Below, in pieces: positions 38,506 to 50,320 of a stretch of 64,000 bases of DNA. The DNA is from Viscum album. Taxonomy: Eukaryota > Streptophyta > Magnoliopsida > Santalales > Viscaceae. The stretch lies in the NCBI GenBank assembly GCA_963277665.1, contig OY728147.1, positions 1,259,959,424 through 1,260,023,423 on the forward strand, written 5' to 3'. Positions within the stretch are counted from its first letter, which is position 1. Every line of letters begins with the position of its first letter. The notes under the pieces were generated by a model, which saw nothing but the letters and a program-made list of their open reading frames with translations, was not told the DNA's origin and ran no database searches. A program made the position numbers and the translations under genes.

Positions 38506-40754
38506 TTATGTTATACCGTGGTTATATGGTTTTGGTTGAATACACCAGGAGTGATACTTGAATTCCACTTTAGGATGTCAATACCAGACTCAACTATAAT
38601 CTAAATAATAAAATTAAATGACTAATGATGCATATTCCAAGCCAAAGCACAATATTAGATTAGGTATTAACTTATCTTGATTACATTGTCTTATGAGACA
38701 TCTGTTGTGCTTACTTTTGAGTACCTACTATTTACTACTTTCACTATTGTACATTTCCTGTTATATATTTTCACCGAAAGATTGGCACAGACCATAGGTG
38801 GTGGACTATAGGTATTTAGTCTCACAACCTATTTGGGTCATGATTTTAGTCCTAAAAGGATTACATGATTGTAATTGTTGATTATGGAAAGCACCGTTGT
38901 CCTGGTACTTGATTTGTTGCTTAGGAGTAGGAGAGCATGAGACCGATCCAAGGCTTTTGATGCTTCCAAGTTTCATTGTTTCTTTTGAGATTTTTGGATG
39001 TATGTTGTGTATTACTATTGTGTACCTATTTTGGATTTTTTCTTAGAACATGTGACATGCTACATCATCCTTTGTATGTTATGACTTCCAGTTATTTTAT
39101 TATCAGTCTTTCATTGTTTACTTCTATTGTATGGTATTTCTTCTTTCGCTATCTGTACATTATTTTATTAGACTATGTTAAACTCTACAAATTAGGTTAT
39201 AGTTTCCCCACTATCACACCCAGGACCTCGCTGCTAGTCGGCATCCTCAGGCATTTTTAGAAATGCGCTTGTGGCCATGTGGCCAATCTGATACGTGGCA
39301 CCTTAAAGTGGAATCCAGAATCGGGTTATTACAAACTGCTATAAGAGAAAGTTTCTTTTCTTGTTTTACTTACTATTTAACGACATTAGACATGGATATG
39401 AAGGAAATAGAGTTTGGTAATAAAATTTTCCTGGGAGTTGCTACCCCGCATATAGGGAAAAGCCAAATTATATCGAATTGACATATGATTTCAGGATTTT
39501 GAACTATCACAGTTGTTTTGATTTCACCATTGGGAGACTCACTTGTATTATGATGATATTATTTGATATCATTGTGGTTTATAATGTTGAAACCTAATGA
39601 GATGAGGGTATTCTATTTCATGCATCATGTAGGTACTTGTTAAAAATAACATGTCATGCATTCTTGCTATGCCATTTAGAGAGCATTACTGATTGCATGT
39701 TGTTGTAAAAGATATTGTGCTAGATATGATTGATGTTTTGATAAGTACCATGATATATATGCCTACTGTTGTGATAGGTGTATTGGTACGTTTCATGTTT
39801 GAATTGGATGGACACCAAACCTTGGTCCCTGAGGTGTATGGGCCCTCTTGGATCAGAATTTGGTGGATCATGTGGATACTTTAAATTAAATTATGTTATA
39901 ATGTGATATATGTGGATTATAAGCTTTGATTTGATGGGATTATGGTAACCCATGTATCAAAATTTTTCATCCCTTTTATTTTATTTTAAAAATTGGGGTT
40001 TCGAGGATGTTATATAGGTTTAATGCTCAGAAACCCAGACAACACGATGTATGGTTCTAAGAACACATCCCATGTGTTCTTCTATTCTGGAAGAAAAGTT
40101 TTTTTAGTACATGTCGTGTCCTATATGCACACTTCAGGTGGTAAGTGACCATGTGTCTGACCGTGTAATACGGAAACACAAAATAATGGTTTTGTAAAAG
40201 TACATGGCCACATAATTTTGGTACACACTGTGTAGTTTTACACAAGCAGACCCCTTGTGGATCTGGACGTGTAGAAGTACATGGCCAGGTGGGGTGACTT
40301 GTGTACATGCTCTGTATGGTTACCATAGGCCCTGTACCTAGGTTGTTTACATGGCCAAGATTACAAGAATACAAAACCTTGTGAAAGCTTGAGGTTACTT
40401 GCCGTGTATGGTGTCTAAACACCGTTTACTCATCTTTTGTTAACCTTTGAGGGTCTTTTCCTATTTTATCCCCCCCCATTTTTTTTTTTCAGTTTTGGAC
40501 CTATGAGTAGTCATTTATGAGTAGTTTTCCATGTATATTGTGATGGATAAACCCATGGATCATTTTGAGTAATCCTAATGGGTTTTTTGGGACTTCTATC
40601 TAAATGGATAGGTCCTTACTCCAGCTATCATTTTTAGTTTTCTCTTGAGAGTGAGACCAGAGCGTGAATGATCAGTTGGGTGTTCAGACCAACCTAGTTG
40701 AGACTTTAGATATGAGATAAGTTGTGAGCTATCAATATTTACCTATGCTATTCT

Positions 40755-40945
40755 AGAGAGTCCCTTGTAGGATCCCTCTCCTGTAAACCATTTACGAGGA
40801 TCCATTTTGTAGGATACCTCTGTTGTTTATTGTTTCAGGATCCCGTGTAGGATTACTACATTAACTTTTTAGTTCCGGATTCCGTGTACAATTCCTTCAC
40901 TTGTGTTTTCATGAAGTATCCTAAGTAGGATTCCTCTCAGCATTT
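40755..40945. repeat. Degenerate tandem repeat with GTAGGAT core
   Basis: About five diverged copies of 28-50 bp share a GGATCC...TGTAGGATnCCTCT core (TGTAGGATCCCTCTC, TGTAGGATACCTCTG, TGTAGGATTACTAC, TGTACAATTCCTTC, AAGTAGGATTCCTCTC). Confidence 0.6.
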
Positions 40946-41538
40946 TACTTGTCCAAAAATGACCTTCATTGTGGAATTTTGGTAGTATCTCTCTTTGTTT
41001 GACACCTAGACTTGGCCCATGGGGCAGGAAGAGGTGTGAGTGTTTAAAGAAAGGTGTTGATCTATCTTATTTTGATATATATGATTTTGATCTATGAGCT
41101 TTGTTGAATATTGAACCTTGATATGGGAACATGAAATGATAAATTCTTAGTTCATTAGGTTAGAAATGCCTTATGAATGGACAACTACTTAGGAGGATGT
41201 GTGAACCTCTCTTTCCTCAAGTGATAGGTGGCTCAGTACATCATCATCCATATAAATGGTTGTATAAATGACGTGATTTTGAGCTAGTTACTATGTGATC
41301 TATCTAATAATAGGATTAATTAGGTGGAAAACCTATGAATAGTACCCAGAAAGTGTCATTTTTTCTTGAAAACTCGGCGTAGTATATGCTGACTTATGCA
41401 GTACCTGTTGAGTGTTAAATGTTAAAACCAACCATTGAGTTTGGTTTATATTGTTGAGATTTGAGCTGTTGTGTATGTTCTCGGGCTATCTCTGGAGTAG
41501 AGTTACCTAAGCTTTGTGGAACAAATTTCTTCCCACTA

Positions 41539-41790
41539 CACTACTACAACTTGGCCCTTTATCAGCACTAAAAACCGGCATTAACAGTGCTAGAAAAGTG
41601 CTGTTAATGCCAGCATAGATAAGGGGGGGGGGAGTGGGGTCCCCTTTATCAGCGCTCCGAGAAGCGCTGATATAGGATACCTTTATCAGTGCTACAAAAA
41701 GCGCTGATAAAGGGTGTTCTTTATTAGTGCTTCTCTAGCACTGTTAAAGGTGTCCTTTATTAGCGCTCAAAAAAGTGCTGATAAAGACAC
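41539..41790. repeat. Terminal and subterminal palindromes of the outer CACTA element
   Basis: After the CACTA terminus there are five hairpins with 5-6 base loops. Four share the arm CTTTATCAGCGCT / AGCGCTGATAAAG with small changes (within 41,645-41,786). The fifth (41,577-41,611) has arms GGCATTAACAGTGCT / AGTGCTGTTAATGCC. In En/Spm such subterminal motifs bind TNPA; that role is inferred here. Confidence 0.75.
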
Positions 41791-42317
41791 CATCGCTTGC
41801 ACCAAAAAAACAGAACCTGCACACCAGAATACCTGCACAGTGTAGAACATGCACACCTGCACACCATAGAACCTGCAGACAATATTTTGACCGACAATGG
41901 TATAAGCATTTACTTAACATCATGAATATAAAAGAACACATTGCTATATACATTTCAAAGATTTTTTTACATGGTTACAATTATAATTATTCAACAACAG
42001 TTATAAACATTCATGTTTCATCCTTTGATATCCGTGATCCGCTCTCGATGGTATTTTTTGCCGAACAAAGCATCCGAACTCAAGGAAAAAAATAAACCTA
42101 TATAAGAAAACAAATATTATGTTAGTAATGCAATAATGAAAGAAATTTAAATAGTAATATGAAAGAATACATTAATATGGAAATGTGAAACTAAAATATG
42201 AAATTTTAAACTCAAAAGTTTTTATTTTCATAACAATGAAAGGGAATAATGTAAAATCAATATGTTTTTGATTGATTTAACTCATTTAATAAATACTGAT
42301 TCTTTATCTAATGAAAA
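41791..42317. other. Spacer between outer terminal hairpins and satellite array
   Basis: It holds a small cluster of ACCTGCACA-type repeats at about 41,810-41,880 and then AT-rich sequence. The ORFs here (41,744-41,953 and 41,775-42,095) overlap the hairpins and have no recognisable motif. Confidence 0.5.
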
Positions 42318-43276
42318 GATTTACTGGTCACACTGTGCATCAGATTGAAGTGAGGTCAATTCGTACACGACAAAAATGACTCATGGATCGTTGTCATAAA
42401 GTTTCAATACAATCCGAACGCATTTGCTCGGTATTCCGTATGTCAGTAGTGTTGTTTTCCAAAGTTTATCTCTATTTGAAACTGATATCAGACACTTTTA
42501 TCCATACCAGTCACACCGTGCGTCGGATTGAGGTGCGGTCGATTCGTACACGTCACAAATGACTCATGTATCACTGTCTTCAAGTTTAAAAACAATCCGA
42601 ATGCGTTTGCTCGGTATTCCGTATGTCAGTAGTGTTGTTTTCCAAAGTTTATCTCAATTTGAAACTGATATCAGACACTTTTAGCCATACCAGTCACACC
42701 ATGCGTCAGATTGAGGTGCGGTCAATTCGTACACATCACAAATGACTTTTGGATTGTTTTACTAAAGTATCAAAACAATCCGAATGTGTTTTCTCAGTTT
42801 TTCGTATGTCAGTAGTGTTGTTTTCTAAAGTTTATGTCATTTTCAAACTGATATCAGACACTTTTAGCCATACCGGTCACACCGGGCGTCAGATTGATGT
42901 GCGGTCGATTCTTACACGTCAAAAATGACTCCTGGATCGTTTTCTTCAAGTTTCAAAACAATCCGAAAGCGTTTGCTTGGTATACAGTATGCCAGTAGTG
43001 TTGTTTTCCAAAGTTTATCTCAATTTGAAACTGATATCAGACACTTTTAGCCATACCGGTCACACCATGCATCGGATTGAGGTGCGGTCGATTTTTACAC
43101 GTCACAAATGACTCATGGATCGTTGTCCTAAAGTTTCAAAACAATCCGAATGCGTTTTCTCGGTATTCCGTATGTCAGTAGTGTTGTTTTCCAAAGTTTA
43201 TCTCAATTTGAACCTAATATCAGACACTTTTAGCCATACCGGTCACACCGTGTGTCAGATTGAGGTGCAGTCAATT
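42318..43276. repeat. 183-bp satellite array, part A (about 5.2 copies)
   Basis: The anchor TGTCAGTAGTGTTG occurs at 42,441, 42,624, 42,807, 42,990 (TGCCAG) and 43,173, exactly 183 bases apart each time. The array is cut at 43,276 by the inner CACTA element and resumes in phase at 55,690. Units carry a GGTCACACCGTGCGTCGG block and a CTGATATCAGACAC block containing a GATATC palindrome. Confidence 0.95.
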
Positions 43277-43706
43277 CACTACTGGAAATTGCACCCATAC
43301 CCACGGTTTCAAACCGTGGGTATAGCCCTTGAAACCGTGGGTATAGGGTATACCCACGGTTTCTCCAACCGCGGGCTGGAATGCCGTCGCAATAGCCCTA
43401 TACCCACGGTTTTTAAAAAACCGTGGGTATAGACCCAGAAATTTTTATATTACCCACGGTTCATTGAACCGTAGGTATATATTTATACCAACGGTTTTAT
43501 AACTGTGGGTATAGTTTTTTGCAGCTCCGGTATATATGTATACCCACGGTTTTATAACCGTGGGTATAGTTTTTTGCAGCTCCAGAATATACCCACGGTT
43601 CACTTGAACCGTGGGTATATATGTATTCCCACGGTTTTATAACCGTGGGTACACATGTTTCCAGCGCCAGAATATTTCCACGGTTCAAATGAACCGTGGG
43701 TATTTG
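43277..43706. repeat. 3' terminus and subterminal palindrome cluster of the inner CACTA element
   Basis: About nine copies of a palindrome of the form TACCCACGGTT-spacer-AACCGTGGGTA fill 43,289-43,706, with 2-6 base spacers and a few half-sites or mutated arms (CCAACGGTT / AACTGTGGG at about 43,480). They resemble dense transposase-binding sites in subterminal En/Spm DNA. Confidence 0.85.
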
Positions 43707-45428
43707 CAATGTCCCCCGTATCAACGCAGGCCTGGCAGCAGGCACTACAATTCTACCTGAAGACAAAATATAAGAACAAAATATAAGAACAAAATATAAG
43801 AACAAAAAGTATGCAGCTTGCAATTGAGAAAGTTCCGCCAAGTTCTGTTTTCCGCTTAACAAATTTCTGATCATCCTACATGGAACAATGTGAAAGTTAA
43901 AAATAAGTCTAATTATAGGCATTGAAAACATTACATGGCTATAGCTTGAAACCGCAGGGAAAAAATGAAGCAATACAGATACTACCAGCACAATGGGAAT
44001 AATGGATATTGCATTAAAGATGTTCAACAAGAATAGTGATTTGGAGACAGGAATTTCATAATAAAAGAAACTTGCAAGCTGCACAGCATAAATTAAAATG
44101 CATTAAAACATCAATAAAATCCATGGAAATGAAAACATCTAGCAAAAATTTGTGGCAGCGTGACCTTGATATGATGAAGAAGAACTAGGGTGTGCTCTAG
44201 CAATTCAGTTAAATGGGCACATTTTTTATTCCCTTTTCTAAATTGGGCTGACAAGTTTCATAAATGATCTGAAATTCAATTCAGCCAAACTAATTTTAGT
44301 TATTTTTGTTTTATAGTAAGGTTTTGCAGTAGCGTATTATATTTAAGGATTGAAAACATTTGGTTTTTAATATATGCCATTTCAACCAACTTTGCATTAG
44401 TTGTGGATAGGTGTATAAACGAACAGAGCTGCTCATTAACAGTTCAAGTTCGGCTAACAAATGCTATAGACCATCATTTATAGACTACATGGCTTCCGAA
44501 GTAGGTCAACACTGTTTAGGACATACAATAATGTTAATAAGTGATGCTACGGTGGAAGTTTGTTCCAAACGTTCAATTAAACTGTTTGAACACTGCAGGA
44601 CAGCTGTAAATAGAGATGGTGAATATGGAAAGAATAAGATAAAACAAATGAAATATATATACATTCCATAGTGTTTTCAAGGGTCAGCTTTATACAATAA
44701 ACCCTAGAAGAGGTAGGTCGATGAACTAGAGAAGAGAGAATGCCCCACAAAAGAGAGCCATGCATCAGAGAAGAGAAGAATGTGACGCAAGAACACCACG
44801 TTGCTGGGAGAAAATTGATCCAAGATGAACAGCTTAATCTTATCTTCCAGTTCCATTCTTGAATGGTGATTGGTGTGATTGTGAGCATATCTATTTAGTG
44901 ACTTCTTGATTTGCTATGTAATTGACTTCTTGAATGGTGATTGGTGTGATTGTGAGCAGAACTCTTTAGTGACTTCTTGATTTTCTGTGCAATTGAGAAG
45001 ACAAGTGTGAGGGTAGTGAACCCCTAATCAAAGGCGCTAAAAAACCATAGTGAATTGACTTGACCACTTAAGTGATGAACATGATGACATGCACTAAATT
45101 AAAGTCAAATCATAATAAAGAGAAAGAATAACCGCCAAAAAAGTAAGGTCAGTTTGACACACAAAGGATGAAATTTTAGGTCAGTTTGACACACAATGCT
45201 ATGAATGTATCATTGTTGAAGGGTTTGGTGATAGCTTTGTGATGTAGAATTATATACCATAGGGAGAGCTTCCAAATAAATATGCGATACTGCTAGTTAA
45301 TGTCATTTGAATCTGTCTACTCCTTGAGTAGAGCAACCAGTGGTTGTGGATGAGAAAATGTGTCTCCCAAAGTGTCCTGTGGGGAGTAGGGACTACTTAT
45401 GCTTCCATTTGGGGAGGATCTTGTAGTG
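43707..45428. other. Unassigned 3' interior of inner CACTA element
   Basis: No exon is recognised. A tandem duplication of 71 bp lies at 44,856-44,997 and two copies of GGTCAGTTTGACACACAA at about 45,148 and 45,180. An ORF at 43,497-44,084 (minus) is largely palindrome DNA and is not supported as a gene. Confidence 0.4.
44856..44997. repeat. 71-bp tandem duplication
   Basis: Two copies start TTCTTGAATGGTGATTGG at 44,856 and 44,927 and stay alike through GTGAGCA and TAGTGACTTCTTGATTT, with scattered differences. Confidence 0.8.
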
Positions 45429-46074
45429 CCAGCCCCTCCCCACTGCCCAGCAACCCCCCCACTGCACAGCACCCCCCTCCCCACTGCCCAGCACCCCCCT
45501 CCCCACTGCCCAGCAACCCCCCCCTCCCCACTGCCCAGCACCCCCCCTCCCCACCGCCCAGCACCCCCCTACCCACTGCCCAGCACCCCCCCCTCCCCAC
45601 TGCCCATCACCCCCCCTCCCCACTGCCCAGCCCCCCCCCTCCCCACTGCCCAGCACCCCCCTCCCCACTGCCCAGCCCCCCCCCCTCCCCACTGCCCAGC
45701 ACCCCCCCTCCCCACTGCCCAGCCCCCCCCTCCCCACTGCCCAGCACCCCTCCCCACTGCCCAGCCCCCCCTCCCCACTGCCCAGCACCCCCCCCCCACT
45801 GCCCAGCACCCCCCCTCCCCACTGCCCAACACCCCCCTCCCCACTGCCCAGCCCCCCCCTCCCCACTGCCCAGCACCCCTCCCCACTGCCCAGCACCCCC
45901 CCACCCTCCCCACTACCCAGCACCCCTCCCCACTGCCCAGCACCCCCCCCTCCCCACTGCCCAGCACCCCTCCCCACTGCCCAGCACCCCCCCTCCCCAC
46001 TGCCCAGCACCCCCCCCTCCCCACTGCCCAGCCCCCCCCACCCTCCCCACTACCCAGCACCCCTCCCCACTACT
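45429..46074. repeat. C-rich minisatellite 1 (CTCCCCACTGCCCAGCACCCCC units)
   Basis: About 27 units of 19-26 bp with core TCCCCACTGCCCAGC and a variable C run. The minus strand, which is the transcribed sense strand of this element, carries many runs of four or more G and could form G-quadruplexes. Long ORFs through it on both strands (for example 45,344-46,081) exist only because the repeat lacks stops. Confidence 0.95.
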
Positions 46075-47106
46075 CAAATAAAGATGAAGTGATATAAAGA
46101 AGAAGAAAACTGATTATTCCTGGGAACACCATAATATTTCAATTCCATTATGAGAAAACACTTACCAAATTCGGATCCTAAGGAGATAAGGGGATAGGAT
46201 AGACTTGGTCAAACAGAACGTATCGAGACACACCCACATACTACATACATAACCATTCAAACAATTTCAACTGTTCAAACAATAGATGGAAAACATATTC
46301 AGCACAAAAGTGATGGGAAATGCCAACCAAATGAAAGAAGCTAGATTAAAACCAATGACCGAGCAGGAAAAAAAATTGGACATTCAGAATGCATGTGTGT
46401 TCAATGATTCCAATATCTAAAGTGCGTTTCAGCTAGACTCATAACTCAAAGAAGAATTCACATTGATGAGTCATGCATGAATAAGCTCAAATGCCGTGTT
46501 AGATTGGCACATAGATTTGTCAGCTCACCTTGATAAAGATCGAATGGCAAACCACTGATTGCTAATCATACTTTAATTTGCTACAATCTGTACATGCAAC
46601 AAATAAAACCATGAATTATTATTAATGAATATATAAGACTCATAAGCAATTAAATGTCATATAGAACTAAAACAAATTCTGAAAAAAAGTAGAAAAAATG
46701 AAAGAAGAAATTGCATAAAGAAATTTTGTTATTAGTAGCAGTAGATCAAAACATGTATGTATACATACTTGCACACTAAACTAGTTGAGAATAAATAAGA
46801 ATGTGATTTGATCATGGTCAAAAAGATCCAGAAATATCACCAGATAAAGTGTGATATTCAAAACAATTAGTGCATTTGGAATTTGAATTTAAAATACTAC
46901 TAAAAATCATACCTTCTCTTAGAAATATGAATGACTTTATTCATTGATTAAAATTATTTTAATTGGTTATTAAATGACTTATAATGAGATATTTATTACA
47001 AAAAACCATTGTTGAAATCTCAAGAAATATCTTGAACTCAAATTCCACAGAGAACTACTTCAAACATCAGGTTGATCTATGTACGTCATCTTTAAACCTA
47101 TTTTTC
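46075..47106. other. AT-rich spacer between the two C-rich minisatellites
   Basis: No open frame, repeat or domain is recognisable in this stretch. Confidence 0.5.
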
Positions 47107-47481
47107 CACCTCCCCAGCCCGCCCACTGGCCAGCCCCCCACTGCCCCTCCCCCCTCCCCCCCTGCCCAGCCCTCCCACTGCCCAGCCCCCCCTCCCCCCT
47201 GCCCAGCCCTCCCCCCTCCCCCCCCCTCCTCCCCTGCCCAGCCCCCCCTCCCCCCCTGCCCAGCCCCCCCCTCCCCTCCCCACTGCCCAACACCCCCCTC
47301 CCCCCCTGCCCAGCCACCCCCTCCCCCCCTGCCCAGCCCTCCCCCCACTACCCAGCCCCCCACTGCCCAGCCCCCCACTGCCCCTCCCCCCTCCCCCTCC
47401 CCCTCCCCTCCCCCCTGCCCAGCCCTCCCACTGCCCAGCCCCCCTCCCCCTCCCCCCTGCCCACCCCCCCACCTCCCCCTG
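47107..47481. repeat. C-rich minisatellite 2 (CCCCCCTGCCCAGCCC units)
   Basis: Irregular units built on CTGCCCAGCC and CCCTCCCC runs. It is related to minisatellite 1 by the shared CTGCCCAGC core but is more irregular. It ends 188 bases before the stop codon of the TNPA-like gene, so it would be in its 3' untranslated or downstream region. Confidence 0.93.
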
Positions 47482-47668
47482 CAGAAAGTTCATGAAAAAA
47501 CAAGGAGTAAACAGAATGGCATGTGAAAATTACCTAAATAACTGACAAATAACACCCCTGATGAAAACATAATCCAAAATGAATTTCATTGCATAAAGAA
47601 ATTCACATACAAGCAGTCCACCAATACAAAAAAAAACATTAAACTCCAACACACGTCTCTCTGCTAAG

Positions 47669-50013
47669 TCAAAAATGGAGGGGATTAATATCCCCCCCAT
47701 CGCCATCACTGTCATCCTCATGTCCAGCATCATCATCATCAGCAGCAACATCGACAGAAACATCATCACCAACCGCACTGTCAGCATCATCATCAGCAAT
47801 CTCATCACCAACAACATCATCAGCAACATCCTCGTCAGCTCTATCGCCACCACCGTTATCGCCACTAAGACCCTCATGGGAATCACCCGAGGCATTATTT
47901 AAAGAGCGCATTGATGTCATACATGAATGAAAAGTGGAAGCAACCTCTGATGGTAGTGACTGACTCAAAACTGACAGAGCTTTCATGAAATGTTCATTCA
48001 TCAGCTTACTTTTTTCACGCTCCTCTAATACTATTTTCTTTGTCGCAGCTAATTCAGCATGCGCACTTTCCAACTCAGAGGCCTTAGAGGAGTCTGATGA
48101 TGACCAATACCTAGAGGGGACAATGTTTTTTCCTGGTCTACAACGGACTCTTCCTGGATGCTCCACACCTAACACCTGATTGAAATGATCATTTGGCCCT
48201 AAGTTGTCAGCTTCCTTCTCATCCATGGCCTCCAAGGCAGACTGTTGAAATTATAAACATATTAAATTATGAATTTCGTATAAATGTTTGAAATATAAAT
48301 AAACAAACTTACAATTTTATCTTGTGTTTGTGAATTAACTGCAGTTCCATCTTTTTTTCCCTACTGAAGCAGAATAATTTGGCACGAGGTACAGGACCTT
48401 CAATGCCCAATTCAGCTTGCTGCATATAAGAAGTGCACAAATTTGAATTACAACCATATATGATAAATGCAAAATATTGGATTGAAGTGAGTTGCAACAA
48501 AGACCCACAAACATTGAGGTAAAGACATGGACTAACCAAGGGAAAGCATGAATAAGTTATGATGACATGTTATAAATAAAGACATTATTTTAATTCAGAT
48601 GAACGTACCAGCCGCTTCTCTTTATCGGGCATTGTAGTGCGCCCCAATGTGTGTAGATATGTCATTTCATCTTTGTTTTTTTTTGTTTTTCGCTGACACT
48701 TCCTAAGAAACAAAAAAACAATACAAGTAATAAAAATTAAATTTTATATAAAAAACAGTAAAGATGGGTAGTACCTTATACTGTTCGGTATTCCAATGTG
48801 CGGTCATTTTTTGATATTGACTTTTTGGACAGTCATGGTTTGTGGGTACACCCTCTAACTCAGTACCCACTCTTCTCCTCCAACCAATATGTAACTCATA
48901 CTTGTATGACCGCCAATACTCTCCAAGATCACTCAACCTAGCAGCTTTGGCAGCTTCACCGTTAGGAAAGTTAAATCGACTCTGCAACAAACATGTTAAG
49001 TCATATAAATACATTACTAATATCAATATAAATTTATAAAATTTTCGTACCCATATCTGTGCCCATGCCCTATCCTTGATGTCGGCACTGATATGTCTCC
49101 ATGAGACCGGTTCCACCGGAACGATATCATGATATTTGGCTAAAGTAGCCATGAAACTTCTACACTCCTTAGCATTTTTACCTACCATTTGATTTTGAGA
49201 ATTGTAATCCACCATAATCTGAGTTTCACGATTCCAAGCATCCCGCATTCGAGTGCGCCCACGTCTCCTACTAGAAGATCCCACTAAATAAGATAAGAGG
49301 TGAAAAGATAAGAGTTAGGTGACAATACAATAGAAAAAAAGTGAAATGATATAATTTGAAACATTTATAATAAAAAAACCTGATGCAGGCTCCTGAATAG
49401 GCTGTGAGGCATCCGTAGACTGTGCTGGATCAGCATCCTCCGAAGGAAGTATCTGTTCCACAGCATGCTCCGGCTGATCTTCATGAACAGGAGTGGAAAC
49501 TGAAGGAACAGACTCAATATGTGTAGGATGGATGGTAGGAAAAGGATGTGGCGTAGACATGTCAGAATATGCATAGTAGGTCTGGGGATACATGAATGGA
49601 TATGAAAACTGTGCAGGTGAGAACATCGGTCGAGTCGGCGTGGACATGGAATGGGAAAAAGAGGGTAAACGGGATGATGATGGCGGCATGTATGGGAACA
49701 TCCCAGGGGTCTCAAGCGGAGGGCGGACATGTGTGGTAGATGGGATGTCCACTAACGGGTCAGTGTGGGGAGTGGTAAGACGGGAGCTCCGCCTAGGTCT
49801 AGGAGGATCCCTACTCGGTCCCATACTGGGAAGAGGATTCTCTGGAGTTACATGTCCCTAAAAAAATTGGATCAAAAATATGAACTTGATATTATTTGTA
49901 ATGCAGAAGATAAATATTTAAATTAATATACTCACTGAAGACAACTCGCGCTCACGTCTAACAGGATCAACATCAAATAATCTCTTCTTGCGAGCTTCTG
50001 TAGTTTTCTTCAT
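47669..50013 (-). CDS. TNPA-like (Ptta/En/Spm transposase family) protein, seven-exon model
   Basis: The exons are 50,013-49,936, 49,857-49,380, 49,283-49,051, 48,981-48,775, 48,698-48,609, 48,419-48,313 and 48,241-47,669. All introns are GT-AG and phases agree. Exon 6 is 107 bases and is one base short of the frame: REKK is followed by DGTAVNS only if an A is added to the A7 run near 48,357. Exon 5 uses the AG of GGAAG rather than the upstream TTAG, because only that keeps frame. The protein, about 590 residues, has a Pro/Ser-rich N-terminal third, a central region (WNRETQ, SRFNFPNGEAAKAARLS, GPVPRAKLF) typical of the CACTA DNA-binding partner, then NDHFNQVLGVEHPGRVR and a long Asp/Gly-rich tail. 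TNPA proteins bind subterminal motifs in the nucleus. It starts 307 bases after the TNP2 stop, so the two may share a transcript. Confidence 0.72.
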
Positions 50014-50320
50014 AATCTGTATAAGAATGAAATAAATATTTTTTAGCAACAATTTTTACAAATCATAGATACTACTTAAAAAATGTCATAACATCTTTCA
50101 GTAATGATAATTTACAACCAAGTTATACAATTTTTAAAACCACATTTTAAAACCACTTTTCTGAATTGAAAGAAATAGAATTAAATGAAACGAAACCAAA
50201 CATTATTAAAACAGACATATCATTTCAAACTAAAAGTAAATTAAAGTAATTAAATTAGTACCAACCTGAGAAACTCACGTCAAGGTAAACTGAATGAACT
50301 CTGAATATATATGGTTGCTT

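Larger units (their letters stand above)
37300..41538. other. Non-coding, LTR-like retroelement remnants
   Basis: The base composition is less AT-rich than upstream. LTR-like features include a TATA-type box (TTTATATATC, about 37,785), repeated ACATGGCCA and GTGTAG motifs (40,030-40,330), and ends resembling gypsy LTR termini (GGGTTATTACA at about 39,330; GGGGTTTCGAGGATGTTATA at about 39,996). No protein domain is readable. The ORFs at 38,976, 39,263, 39,693 and 40,057 carry no recognisable motif. Confidence 0.4.

Noticed and set aside
38976..39481. Two ORFs of 94 and 72 codons as possible host genes
   Set aside because: They overlap sequence with LTR-like ends and show no recognisable domain or splice structure.
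43115..44084. ORFs across the left terminus of the inner CACTA element
   Set aside because: They run through terminal palindromes and satellite DNA; the repeated TVGIHI and PWVYSG phrases are translations of the palindrome.
45344..46097. Long proline/histidine-rich and glycine/tryptophan-rich ORFs on both strands (up to 245 codons)
   Set aside because: They arise only because the C-rich minisatellite contains no stop codon in any frame; several frames on both strands are open at once, and start codons fall in unrelated flanking DNA.
46984..47526. Proline-rich 180-codon ORF on + and glycine-rich ORFs on -
   Set aside because: Same cause as above, in minisatellite 2; no start context, splice structure or family motif.
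47675..47902. Isoleucine/threonine/serine-rich + strand ORF
   Set aside because: Antisense of the Asp-rich tail of the TNPA-like gene; its regular composition comes from the GAT/ATC repeat.
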